Origin: Dehalobacter sp. DCM
GTDB lineage: Bacteria; Bacillota; Desulfitobacteriia; Desulfitobacteriales; Syntrophobotulaceae
Direction of reading: 5' to 3'
DNA length: 64,000 nucleotides
Assembly: GCF_024972775.1 (NCBI RefSeq)
Contig: NZ_CP092282.1
Coordinates: forward strand, 4,059,525 to 4,123,524
Positions 36,225 through 44,197 of the stretch are shown here, piece by piece. Below the pieces are notes generated by a model. It was not told the DNA's origin and did no database searches. It saw nothing but the letters and a program-made list of their open reading frames with translations. The position numbers were made by a program, and so were the translations under genes. Each line of letters starts with the position of its first letter. The first letter of the stretch is position 1.

Positions 36225-37253
36225 TTAAGCTGTCACTTCAATCATAATGGAACGATTAAATGTCTCGAGGGCATCATAGAAAGCTTGAATATTGTCTTGC
36301 GGGCTGCCTAAGGGCACGTCACAGCCTGTTGACAGGACAAAATTCTTATAGATAGCTGCTTTCCACAGTAGCTCTTCTGTCGCTTTTTTAACATCATCCG
36401 TACTGCCGAATCGCATCACCTTCACTGGATCGATATTTCCCATGGCAAGTCTCCCCCAGGGTACTTGCGGCATTATTTTCATCATGTCGACGGCATTGCC
36501 GAAATGCAATCCCATGGCTCCGGTCGATACCATTGACGCTACCAATTTTTCTGCATTACCGCAGTTATGGAGAATAACCATGAAATAATCATCCTGGATC
36601 GCGTCGACGATCTCTTTGACATAGTTGGACGAAAACTCTTGGCACAGTCCGGGCGAAAGCAAACCGGCGGCCGGCTCAGCAATAATAATCCCGTTAGCAC
36701 CTGCGACTTTGAAAGCCAGCGCGTATTCGATCAGGAACTTGGTGCATTTCTGCAGCAACTCATGAATTTCATCCGGATCTTCCATGATTGCCGTCATAAT
36801 CTCCGTCATGTCATATAAGCGTCCGGCTAAGGAATATGGTCCAATCATCCCGGCAAAGGTCGGCCGATCTTTTATCTGAGCGGCTGCAAGTTCAGCTGCT
36901 TTGATGTATTCTCCTGTCCGGCCATCGCCAACTTTAGGAATACTTAGTTTGGCAACATCTTGAACGTTATCGATAACTCCGTTTATAACAGTAGGTACTT
37001 CAATCTCCGTAAAACGGATTTCCGCCCCAAAGGCCTCGGCTTCTACCGACAGATCCATGCAAGTCACATTGGCGATAGACGGATATTTCTCGGACAGCAC
37101 TTTAATGCTTTCATATTGATTCTTCCCATTGCTGGCAACATCCAATACGTTCATCGACTTGAGCTCGGCACCCGGGAAAGAAATGATCGGCATTGCTTTG
37201 GTATCCTGCGAACGAAGTAAGTTGTACATCCAATTCTTCATATTTCTTTTCAT
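36225..37253 (-). CDS. UroD/MtaA-family methyltransferase
   Basis: Protein of 342 residues. It has the MtaA/MtbA-type fold: GMIGPYSLAGRLYD, IIIAEPAAGLLSP, the zinc motif HNCGN and the third ligand in STGCDVPLGSP, followed by NIQAFYDAL. Members transfer methyl groups from a methyl-corrinoid to a thiol or to another acceptor (methyltransferase II). It is a plausible partner for the UroD-type methyltransferase and corrinoid protein at 19.3-21.1 kb, though 15 kb apart. A GGAGGG site 9 nt upstream supports the ATG at 37253. It stands alone. Confidence 0.87.
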   Translation of the reverse strand: MKRNMKNWMYNLLRSQDTKAMPIISFPGAELKSMNVLDVASNGKNQYESIKVLSEKYPSIANVTCMDLSVEAEAFGAEIRFTEIEVPTVINGVIDNVQDVAKLSIPKVGDGRTGEYIKAAELAAAQIKDRPTFAGMIGPYSLAGRLYDMTEIMTAIMEDPDEIHELLQKCTKFLIEYALAFKVAGANGIIIAEPAAGLLSPGLCQEFSSNYVKEIVDAIQDDYFMVILHNCGNAEKLVASMVSTGAMGLHFGNAVDMMKIMPQVPWGRLAMGNIDPVKVMRFGSTDDVKKATEELLWKAAIYKNFVLSTGCDVPLGSPQDNIQAFYDALETFNRSIMIEVTA

Positions 37254-37439
37254 TTTTAATTCCCTCCAGTCTGTAATAGACGCCTGATATGTAAATGCAA
37301 ATTCATCATGTATCTACTTGTATAACCTTGTATATACTAGATGTTATTGATAGTATATCCTATATTTATCATCAGGTCAATAACTTTTTGTGAAAATATT
37401 CTTTTTCACTTATTATAAATTTACCCTTTGAAACAATTT

Positions 37440-37639
37440 ATCTATCCGAATATATTGCTTCATAATCTGATCCGCCCAGGGTGATGGCTTCCGGAATGGA
37501 CAACAATTCACGCATACCACGGATACGGTCAATTAAGCGTTGTTTCACTTCCTGATCTGTCGCTTTTCAACCGGAATATGTAATTGTTCCGCTATTTTTC
37601 GATAGCGCTGGGGATGAAAAACAATCATAGCTGGCGAAA
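37440..37639 (-). pseudogene. frameshifted fragment of an iron-containing alcohol dehydrogenase
   Basis: The minus strand encodes HPQRYRKIAEQLHIPVE, then, after loss of one A in a run of A, continues KATDQEVKQRLIDRIRGM and LSIPEAITLGGSDYEAI before a stop. This matches the helical C-terminal region of group III alcohol dehydrogenases (RY..IA..LGI..E.. / LI..I..LRE.LGIP). The N-terminal part and the extreme end are gone. It abuts the hydrolase fragment, so the junction is probably a deletion. Confidence 0.6.
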
Positions 37640-37888
37640 AACGATTTCCTTAATGAACGCATCGATGATTCTGACGGCCTCACTCTGCTGCTCATCCGCA
37701 GTTATTTGGGCTATGCCATCGCCCTTTTGCAGACCGTAATTTCCAAACTGCGCATGATTTCCGCCTTTGATCTCGTACACATTTTCTTTATAAGTTATCT
37801 TTGAATGATCGAGCACTGTATCATTACTTCCATATAGGGTGAGCGACCTGTCATATGGATATTCGCCGTAGACATAGGCAGCGCACAC
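37625..37888 (-). pseudogene. C-terminal fragment of an alpha/beta hydrolase
   Basis: About 87 residues. SLTLYGSNDTVLD carries the acid residue and GGNHAQFGNYG the catalytic histidine of the alpha/beta hydrolase family; the nucleophile elbow and the first half are missing. The upstream side ends at the tRNA-His-associated repeat (37895), which looks like the breakpoint. It overlaps the alcohol dehydrogenase fragment by a few bases. Confidence 0.65.
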
Positions 37889-38062
37889 TTAATCTACATA
37901 TGGGGTGAATGATGGGATTTGCTCCGCTTCGCCTTCGGCTCCGCTATCACGCCGCGGCGGGAAAATGCTCCCATGGGTCGCATTTTCTTTTTCCGCCGGT
38001 TCAAATCCCATCATTCTTAATTATAAAAGCTTCATCTTACGATGAAGCTTCTTGTTTACATA
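37889..38062. other. stretch filled by the tRNA-His-associated element
   Basis: Holds the repeat at 37895-38083 and a 10-bp-arm hairpin AAGCTTCATC / GATGAAGCTT (38027-38050). On the minus strand that hairpin is followed by TTTATAATT and may end the tRNA-His transcript. Confidence 0.6.
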
Positions 38063-38083
38063 TGGGGTGAATGATGGGATTTG
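37895..38083. repeat. tRNA-His-associated palindromic element
   Basis: A 27-bp segment that includes the end of tRNA-His (TACATATGGGGTGAATGATG onwards) is present at 37895-37921 and again inside the true tRNA at 38057-38083. An inverted copy, GGTTCAAATCCCATCATTC (37998-38016), is perfectly complementary over 19 nt to tRNA-His 38069-38087. Between them lies a core of about 79 nt with a stem AAAATGC / GCATTTT. The core is shared with the element at tRNA-Pro. Confidence 0.9.
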
Positions 38084-38139
38084 AACCCACGCGTGCCGGA
38101 GCCACAATCCGGTGTGTTAACCGCTTCACCACATCCACC
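38063..38139 (-). tRNA. tRNA-His (anticodon GTG)
   Basis: Anticodon stem-loop CCGGA-TTGTGGC-TCCGG, acceptor GTGGATG with the extra 5' G opposite C73, encoded CCA. Its 3' end is copied in the neighbouring element. Confidence 0.95.
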
Positions 38140-38208
38140 ATGTTTAATTACTTTGTTTCAGATTTAATATTTTAGCAAATTCGATGGATAAAATCAATTG
38201 TTTTTTTA

Positions 38209-38285
38209 TGGCGCGCCTGGAGAGATTCGAACTCCCGACAACCTGCTTAGAAGGCAGATGCTCTATCCGGCTGAGCTACAGGCGC
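38209..38285 (-). tRNA. tRNA-Arg (anticodon TCT)
   Basis: Acceptor GCGCCTG / CAGGCGC, anticodon stem-loop CTGC-CTTCTAA-GCAG, encoded CCA. Unlike its neighbours it has no inverted copy of its 3' end. Confidence 0.95.
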
Positions 38286-38328
38286 ATCGCTGCAAAAACG
38301 TCATTTAATCACGCAGAGGGTTCTGTTT

Positions 38329-38501
38329 AAATCCCTCTGCTCAGTAATAACTTTTTTGGTCGGGGCAGAGGGATTTGCTCCGCCGCTTCGCGGCTATCAC
38401 GCCAGGTCGGGGAAATGCTTCCATAGGGCGCATTTCTTATTCCCTCCCGTTCAAATCCCTCTGCTCAGTAATAACTTTTTTGGTCGGGGCAGAGGGATTT
38501 G
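38329..38501. repeat. tRNA-Pro-associated palindromic element
   Basis: A 49-bp segment (starting AAATCCCTCTGC, ending GCAGAGGGATTTG, and itself a palindrome around the tRNA-Pro 3' end) occurs at 38329-38377 and at 38453-38501. GTTCAAATCCCTCTGC (38449-38464) is complementary over 16 nt to tRNA-Pro 38489-38504. The 75-nt core between the copies is related to that at tRNA-His and has a stem GAAATGC / GCATTTC. Confidence 0.9.
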
Positions 38502-38557
38502 AACCCCCGGCCTCCTGCTCCCAAGGCAGGCGCGCTACCAAACTGCGCTATACCCCG
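38481..38557 (-). tRNA. tRNA-Pro (anticodon TGG)
   Basis: Acceptor CGGGGTA region, anticodon stem-loop CTGC-CTTGGGA-GCAG, encoded CCA. Its 3' end is copied and inverted in the downstream element. Confidence 0.95.
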
Positions 38558-38702
38558 TCGCTTTTTGTGACATTGTCTAGTATATCCCATGAAAAAAAAC
38601 TAGTCAAGAAGCATTATAATAAAATCTAAATGATTATTTCATAAAAATCACTTACTGAAACACTGTCAAACAAATTCAAGATTCAAAATTCAAGATTCAC
38701 GC

Positions 38703-39296
38703 TTACAGCCTTAAACCTTCCAAAATGGGAACAGCTTTAGCGAACGCTTGCGCTCGGTGGCTCAGCGCATTTTTTTGATCCAGGCTGAGCTCTGCCATCG
38801 TTTTGCCCAAATCCGGAAGATAAAATATCGGATCATAGCCAAAGCCATCGTTACCCTTTTCCTCAAATAGAATCCTTCCGTCAACCGATCCTTCGGTCAA
38901 ATATTCCCGACCGTCAGGGCAAACAATCGCCAGGCAGCAGCGAAAACGTGCCGTCCGTTTTTCTTCGGGGACTCCTTCCAAATCGTTCAGCAGCTTATCG
39001 ATATTGCGCTGATCGTTCTTGGGTTCTCCGGCATAGCGGGCAGAATAGACACCCGGCGCTCCGTTAAGCGCATCAACTTCCAGACCGGAATCATCCGCTA
39101 AAGTGACCGTTCGCGACAGTGCACAGACGGCTCTTGCCTTGATAAACGCGTTTTCTGCAAAGGTGCTGCCGGTCTCCTCAACCTCTGTATATTCCGGCAA
39201 ATCACTCAAGGACAAGATTTTCATATCTGTGTTTTTTAGTAGATCTCCGAGTTCTCTGATCTTACCTTTATTCGTTGTTGCCAGCAGGATATCCAT
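38703..39296 (-). CDS. rdgB: XTP/dITP diphosphatase (RdgB/HAM1)
   Basis: Protein of 197 residues, the usual length. The N-terminal ATTNKGKIREL, the catalytic ADDSGLEVDALNGAPGVYSARYAG block and the GNDGFGYDPIF and LSHRAQA motifs are all there. It hydrolyses non-canonical purine triphosphates to monophosphates and so cleans the nucleotide pool. It lies downstream of rph on the same strand, a common pair; here a 260-bp palindromic repeat separates them, so rdgB may need its own promoter. A GGAGG site lies near the ATG. Confidence 0.96.
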   Translation of the reverse strand: MDILLATTNKGKIRELGDLLKNTDMKILSLSDLPEYTEVEETGSTFAENAFIKARAVCALSRTVTLADDSGLEVDALNGAPGVYSARYAGEPKNDQRNIDKLLNDLEGVPEEKRTARFRCCLAIVCPDGREYLTEGSVDGRILFEEKGNDGFGYDPIFYLPDLGKTMAELSLDQKNALSHRAQAFAKAVPILEGLRL

Positions 39297-39635
39297 GCCT
39301 TCTTGCCTCCGTACAGCTCTTTAAATTGCATAAAGCGAATTGCATATTTAAACCCATGTTTAATCTAGTAGACCATTCTCGAATAAGTTATTCAAATTAC
39401 TCCTGAGTAAAGTCGCCTACACAATGCCGGCGTCAAGCGGAGCATGGATTGCGTAGCGCAACGGTCCATGGCTGGACCTAAGTTAAAATTCGCCAAGGAG
39501 GGCAAAAGAATTTTAACTTCCTTAATGCAAATTCATGGAGGGCACAAGAGCCGAAAGCGGTATTGTGCAGGCGACCAGCCCCAAATATGAATAATTGCTA
39601 ACGTATTAAAAAACGGTATACTAGTGCCCGTTAAA
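39297..39635. other. rph-rdgB spacer occupied by a palindromic repeat
   Basis: Nearly all of this stretch is the repeat at 39365-39624. No gene is seen. Confidence 0.6.
39365..39624. repeat. full-length CTAGTAC palindromic element between rph and rdgB
   Basis: Ends CTAGTA (39365-39370) and TACTAG (39619-39624). Inner inverted arms GTCGCCTACACAATGCCGGC and (reversed) GTCGCCTGCACAATACCGC. It shares CAAGCGGAGCATGGATTGCG and GAGCCGAAAGCGG with the copy at 3577-3660. Inside are a 12-bp perfect stem AAGTTAAAATTC / GAATTTTAACTT and a CATGGA / TCCATG hairpin. Confidence 0.85.
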
Positions 39636-40376
39636 TCAGCGCATGGGATCAATAATATCTTCTGCCAGTGCCTGTTTCTGCAATTCCAACAACTTCGTTA
39701 TTCCTAATTCACCTAGTTTTAAAAACTCGTTAAGATCATTTCGGTCAAATGGCTGTCCTTCTGCTGTCCCCTGAAGTTCCACGAACTTTCCGGATCCTGT
39801 CATGACAATATTCATGTCGACTTCCGCCTTGGAATCCTCTTCATATGCCAGATCCACCACCGCCTCGCCATTGACTTTCCCGACAGAGATGGCCGCGATG
39901 CTGTCGATCAGCGGATTTTGTCTCACGAATTGATTTTTTATCAGGTAGTTTACTGCATCCGCAAGCGCCACATACGCCCCGGTGATCGATGCGGTCCGCG
40001 TTCCGCCATCGGCCTGAAGTACATCGCAGTCCAGCCAGATCGTTCTTTCTCCCAGCTTATTCATATCCACGATCGAGCGCAGTGCCCTGCCAATCAACCG
40101 TTGGATTTCCATCGTCCGGCCGCCGAGTTTTCCTTTGGCGGCTTCACGCGGATTACGGATGGACGTTGCTCTGGGAAGCATAGAATATTCAGCCGTAACC
40201 CACCCGCTGTTAGTGCCCTTCTTAAACGGGGGAACTTTCTCCTCCACAGTCGCCGTGCAAAGCACCCTGGTTTTTCCCACCTCGATCAGCACAGAACCCT
40301 CCGGAACTTCTGTATAGCCTCTCGTTATTTTTACGCTGCGGATTTCATCCGCCTGTCTTCCGTCAAATCGCGTCAT
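39636..40376 (-). CDS. rph: ribonuclease PH
   Basis: Protein of 246 residues. RNase PH landmarks: [11 protein letters not shown] start, [18 protein letters not shown], the SMLPRAT segment, the [18 protein letters not shown] block and the final [16 protein letters not shown]. It trims the 3' ends of tRNA precursors using phosphate. Its downstream neighbour rdgB follows after a repeat. A GAAAGGAAG site precedes the ATG. With several tRNAs nearby whose trailers have unusual structure, it is a relevant processing enzyme, though this is only inference. Confidence 0.97.
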   Translation of the reverse strand: MTRFDGRQADEIRSVKITRGYTEVPEGSVLIEVGKTRVLCTATVEEKVPPFKKGTNSGWVTAEYSMLPRATSIRNPREAAKGKLGGRTMEIQRLIGRALRSIVDMNKLGERTIWLDCDVLQADGGTRTASITGAYVALADAVNYLIKNQFVRQNPLIDSIAAISVGKVNGEAVVDLAYEEDSKAEVDMNIVMTGSGKFVELQGTAEGQPFDRNDLNEFLKLGELGITKLLELQKQALAEDIIDPMR

Positions 40377-40440
40377 AATATCAAACTTCCTTTCTACTCC
40401 ATGAAGATTGTAGATAAAATTCTTTAGTGTCTATACCTCA

Positions 40441-41136
40441 TTATTTCACACTACGCCGGGTCATTATTCCTGCCGCCGGGATAATGAACGCGATAATCGC
40501 GCCGGCAAACAGGGTCAGGATACGTACAACGAGATCATAAAAAAACTGCTCCGGAACCATTTGGATCAGAATATCGGTGGCGGGATCCAATAGCCATAGA
40601 TCATTCGTGAAAATCACGGCATGAAATTGATTCCAAAATGCCAAAAAGTCACGGGAAATCACAAAGCCGATGATTCCGAATACACAAATAAACAGTGCTG
40701 CCCCCAGCAGATATCCGCGTGCCCAAAAACGCCAGTATTCTTTCCTCGTCAGCAGGCGCAATAGGATCAGCAAAAGCAGCAAGCCGGCCATACCCAGATT
40801 ACGAACAGTCTGGCTCACGGTATACAACCGCTGTACATCCACCATATGGGTCATTTCCTTTTGGTTAAAAACCGGTCGTTCCTGACCGTTAATAACTGCC
40901 CGGATATTTAAATCGGCACGTTCTCCCTGAATATAGGCCAGCAATTCTACCGTCGTCTGCTGCAGTTCCTGTTCGGACATGCCAATTTCCTTGGCCGTGT
41001 CTAGTTTCGCGTATTCGGACTGATAGAAATCCAAATCCATGGCAGATTGCTCGATAACAGTAAGCAATAACACCACCATTAACACAGCGGCACTTATTAT
41101 GGAAATAAACCACGCAGCTAACTTTGATACGGTCAT
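40441..41136 (-). CDS. TIGR01906-family integral membrane protein
   Basis: Protein of 231 residues from the ATG at 41136 (GGGGAGA upstream); a longer frame from 41220 overlaps the preceding gene and lacks a site. Hydrophobic segments lie at about 8-28, 110-130, 140-165 and 200-225. The extracytoplasmic part includes DLDFYQSEYAKLDTAKEIGM and the HMVDVQRLY segment typical of the TIGR01906 family found in Firmicutes. Function unknown. It follows the O-methyltransferase gene by about 10 nt. Confidence 0.75.
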   Translation of the reverse strand: MTVSKLAAWFISIISAAVLMVVLLLTVIEQSAMDLDFYQSEYAKLDTAKEIGMSEQELQQTTVELLAYIQGERADLNIRAVINGQERPVFNQKEMTHMVDVQRLYTVSQTVRNLGMAGLLLLLILLRLLTRKEYWRFWARGYLLGAALFICVFGIIGFVISRDFLAFWNQFHAVIFTNDLWLLDPATDILIQMVPEQFFYDLVVRILTLFAGAIIAFIIPAAGIMTRRSVK

Positions 41137-41146
41137 TTTCTCCCCT

Positions 41147-41806
41147 TTATGCTTCCTTATGCTCGGATGTTTTACGCGCCAGCGCAATGCCATCGCCGAA
41201 GGGAAGGATACTGATTTCAAAATCAGGCAACCCGCTAAGCTTCTTTAGAAAATCACGCATTTTCCCGACCATCCGATCGTATTTCCGGTGGAAAACGGAA
41301 TCCGGCACCACCCAGCCTCTGAATAGGACATTATCCACCACAAGAAGTCCGCCCGACACAAGGTGCGGCGTGATCAGATCAAGATATTCCGGATATTCCC
41401 CCTTGGCGGCGTCCAGAAAGACGAAATCCATGGGATCCGTTAGTTTGGGAAGGAATGTCAGCGCATTTTCGCAACTGAATGTCACGACAGAATCAAGCCC
41501 CGCCGCATGGATATATTCCTTGGCTCTCTCCAGACGATGCTTATTCATATCCAGAGTATGTACTTTTCCGCCGGTTTCCATAGCTCCTCTGGCCAGATAG
41601 ATCGTTGAGTAGCCAATGGCTGTGCCGATCTCCAGTATGGTCTTGGCGCCGGCTGTTTTGACCAAAAGCTGCAGAAAATGCCCCACTGCCGGAGTTACCA
41701 CCGGGATCGTTTCCGCTAAAGCTGTCTGCTCCATTTGGCTTAAGAGTTCATCTCGCTGCGGAAGCAGCTCTTCTAAGTATTTTTCCAATTCAAAGGGATA
41801 GAACAA
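41147..41806 (-). CDS. SAM-dependent O-methyltransferase (COG4122/TrmR type)
   Basis: Protein of 219 residues if it starts at the TTG at 41806, which has a GGAG site 8 nt upstream and follows the previous stop directly; ATG codons at 41857 and 41842 would overlap the fumarase gene. Motif I is ILEIGTAIGYSTIYLA, then HTLDMNKHRL and the metal-binding FVFLDAAKGEYPEYL and VVDNVLFRG. This is the catechol-O-methyltransferase fold; in Bacillus the orthologue methylates 5-hydroxyuridine in tRNA (TrmR). The start is not certain. Confidence 0.85.
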   Translation of the reverse strand: MFYPFELEKYLEELLPQRDELLSQMEQTALAETIPVVTPAVGHFLQLLVKTAGAKTILEIGTAIGYSTIYLARGAMETGGKVHTLDMNKHRLERAKEYIHAAGLDSVVTFSCENALTFLPKLTDPMDFVFLDAAKGEYPEYLDLITPHLVSGGLLVVDNVLFRGWVVPDSVFHRKYDRMVGKMRDFLKKLSGLPDFEISILPFGDGIALARKTSEHKEA

Positions 41807-41810
41807 AATA

Positions 41811-42365
41811 TCATCTCCGGTATTCTTTCTTGCCGATCTCATAGAGATCCTGACCATGACTATCGATCAGCACAACAGCAGGTAAATCTTCAACGACAAG
41901 CCGGCGTACAGCCTCCGTGCCCAATTCCGGATAGGCGATGACTTCCGCTTCTTTGATACAGGAAGCTAACAAGGCTCCCGCTCCGCCGATCGCGCCAAAA
42001 TAGACAGCGCCGTTAGCTTTGATCGCTGTTTTGACTTCTTCCGAACGCAGACCTTTGCCGATCATCCCTTTAAGGCCTCTAGCCAGAAGCCGGGGTGAAT
42101 AGGCGTCCATTCGCCCGCTGGTGGTCGGACCGGCTGAGCCGATCACCTTGCCGGGCTTCGCCGGTGCAGGTCCGACAAAATACAAGACCTGTCCCGTGGG
42201 GTCAAACGGCAAATCTTCCCCTTTTTCCAGCGCTTCAATCATGCGTTTATGTGCTGCGTCTCTTCCCGTATAAACAACGCCGCTGATCAGAACGTTATCG
42301 CCGCAGCGCAGGCTTGCTGCCGCCGTGGCCTCGAGAGGGGCGGTTATTCTGATAACATTACGCAT
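41811..42365 (-). CDS. class I fumarate hydratase, beta subunit
   Basis: Protein of 184 residues, the fumarase C-terminal domain (PF05683 type), with GDNVLISGVVYTGRDAAHKRM, FVGPAPAKPGKVIGSAGPTTSGRMD and GKGLRSEEV. It forms the swivelling domain of the oxygen-sensitive iron-sulfur fumarase. It overlaps the alpha subunit gene by 8 nt, so the two are made together. A close relative is the L(+)-tartrate dehydratase beta subunit; fumarase is more likely here. Confidence 0.92.
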   Translation of the reverse strand: MRNVIRITAPLEATAAASLRCGDNVLISGVVYTGRDAAHKRMIEALEKGEDLPFDPTGQVLYFVGPAPAKPGKVIGSAGPTTSGRMDAYSPRLLARGLKGMIGKGLRSEEVKTAIKANGAVYFGAIGGAGALLASCIKEAEVIAYPELGTEAVRRLVVEDLPAVVLIDSHGQDLYEIGKKEYRR

Positions 42366-43224
42366 TGGAGGGCTCCCTCCCTTCCAAAATGACTTGACTG
42401 TGCCGGGTCACGTGGCAGTTGATATTCACCGCAGCCGGCAATCCGGCGATGTGGGTCGGAAAGACCTCCATGTTCACGGCGAGTGCCGTTGTCCGTCCCC
42501 CGAATCCTTGGGGCCCAATCCCCAGATCATTGATGCGGGTAAGCAGTTCATTCTCCAGCTGGGCATATGTGTGATCCGGATTCGCTTCCCCGATTGGCCG
42601 AAGAAGCGCCTTTTTGGCTAAATAGGCCGCTTTCTCCATGGTGCCGCCGATCCCTACCCCAACAACGATGGGCGGGCAGGGATTAGGGCCTGCTTTGTCC
42701 ACCGTGTCTACAATAAAATCCAGCACGGCCGGCAGTCCATCGGAGGGTTTAAACATCTTCAGGGCACCCATATTTTCGCTGCCAAAGCCTTTCGGAGCTA
42801 TGGTTATACTCAGGTTTGACCCCGGTACGATGTCATAATGGATCACAGCAGGGGTGTTATCGCCGGTATTCACTCTGTCGAACGGATCCTTGACTACGGA
42901 CTTGCGTAAATAGCCTTTTTCGTAACCTCTGCGCACCCCTTCATTCAGGGCTTCTGTCAAATCACCGCCAACAACGCGGACATCCTGACCGACCTCAACA
43001 AAGAGCACCGCCATTCCGGTATCCTGGCAAATCGGCACCCTGTCTGACGCAGCAATTTCAGCGTTTTCCAGCAGCAGCCGAAGCACTTCTCTGCCTTGAG
43101 GCGATTCTTCTGTCCTAAGTCCGGCCCGTATGGCATCAATCACATCCTGATTAAGAATGCAATTTGCTTCAATACATAGTTTTTCCACTGCAGCATGGAT
43201 TTCTTCAATATTAATGACTTTCAT
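42358..43224 (-). CDS. class I fumarate hydratase, alpha subunit
   Basis: Protein of 288 residues, with the three cysteines that hold the 4Fe-4S cluster: PICQDTG near 64, NPCPPI near 184 and NINCHVTRH near 272. GIGPQGFGG and NTGDNTPAVIHYDIVPG also fit. With the beta subunit it interconverts fumarate and malate. Anaerobes use this two-subunit form. A GGAGGG site precedes the ATG. Confidence 0.94.
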   Translation of the reverse strand: MKVINIEEIHAAVEKLCIEANCILNQDVIDAIRAGLRTEESPQGREVLRLLLENAEIAASDRVPICQDTGMAVLFVEVGQDVRVVGGDLTEALNEGVRRGYEKGYLRKSVVKDPFDRVNTGDNTPAVIHYDIVPGSNLSITIAPKGFGSENMGALKMFKPSDGLPAVLDFIVDTVDKAGPNPCPPIVVGVGIGGTMEKAAYLAKKALLRPIGEANPDHTYAQLENELLTRINDLGIGPQGFGGRTTALAVNMEVFPTHIAGLPAAVNINCHVTRHSQVILEGREPSNA

Positions 43225-43379
43225 TTTGCCCTCCGGTTGATTGCGAAGTAAGTTTTAGGTCTTACAAATACGCGTTGGATTATGTTGCTAAAAATCTATG
43301 ATTAAGTATAACGCAAATTAAATAAACACGAAAGGGTTCCGGAAAGTCTTAGCTAACGCCAAGCCCAACCAACAAGAAA

Positions 43380-43404
43380 AAGATGCCAATTAAATTGACA
43401 TCTT
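43380..43404 (-). terminator. terminator after the MarR gene
   Basis: AAGATG-CAATT / AATTG-CATCTT stem with a 2-3 nt loop and one G-U-type mismatch; the minus strand continues TTTTTCTTG. The gene ends at 43446. Confidence 0.8.
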
Positions 43405-43445
43405 CGCTGTAATACATTCTGTCATAATCAAACTTCCTGTAGGAA

Positions 43446-43940
43446 TCAAACTTCGACACATTCCTCTTTGATGCATTCTTCTTTGACGCTTTCCTCTTTT
43501 TTTGAAAGCCGATCCAGTTTATCTGTGAGCGTTTCCATGATACTGATCAACCGCACCCGATCTTCGTGATCATAGGAAGACAATATACTGACGATATGAT
43601 TCGTCCGCGCATCGATGACTGAACGGATCAACTTCTCCCCTGCCGGCAGAATATTCAGCCTGACGATCCGGCGATCCCGCTTTTCGCGGATTCGTTCCAC
43701 ATATCCCGCCTTTTCCAGTTTATCCGCTAAATCGGTTGCCGTACTGCATGCGGACGAAATCTCTCGGCAAAGTTCACCCATGGTGATCTGCCCTTTTTCA
43801 TAGATAATCGATAATACGTCAAATTGTTGTCGGGAAATCCCCAGCTTTTCTGCAAAGTCATTCTTTTGCTTGTGGGTCGAAACGCACAGCCTTTGCATTA
43901 AAGTATCAAAATGACCCGCTAACTCTTTACTTTCCAACAT
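43446..43940 (-). CDS. MarR-family transcriptional regulator
   Basis: Protein of 164 residues from the ATG at 43940, preceded by GAGGTGGGG; the longer frame from 43970 has no site. The winged helix is clear: KLGISRQQFDVLSIIYEKGQ, ITMGELCREISSACSTATDLAD (recognition helix) and RDRRIVRLNILPAGEKL (wing). The C-terminal tail is a Glu/Lys-rich repeat (KEESVKEECIKEECVEV) with cysteines, which is unusual and might be redox sensitive. No obvious target operon is adjacent except fumarase downstream on the same strand. Confidence 0.9.
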   Translation of the reverse strand: MLESKELAGHFDTLMQRLCVSTHKQKNDFAEKLGISRQQFDVLSIIYEKGQITMGELCREISSACSTATDLADKLEKAGYVERIREKRDRRIVRLNILPAGEKLIRSVIDARTNHIVSILSSYDHEDRVRLISIMETLTDKLDRLSKKEESVKEECIKEECVEV

Positions 43941-44197
43941 CAAACACCCCACCTCAAAATCGATACACATTTGCTGGTTAAAACATCATTTGTTATTAAT
44001 ACCAGTTCCCATCTATATTACCATAATCCGGAAATAGTTACTAGCAAATTTAGCATTTTTATGACTAATTTTAAGTAAATTTCCGTTATTTTTATCTTTT
44101 TCTGGATGTGAACCTGTAATATAATTAACCATAGGTGAAATATCAATTATAATAGTCGTAATTAACCGTTACTTTATGATGCGGTTTGGCAAAAAAA

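Noticed and set aside
37895-38083. att sites of an integrated genomic island at tRNA-His
   Set aside because: The duplicated tRNA end encloses only about 135 bp with a hairpin core, and the same arrangement occurs at tRNA-Pro; no integrase is near.
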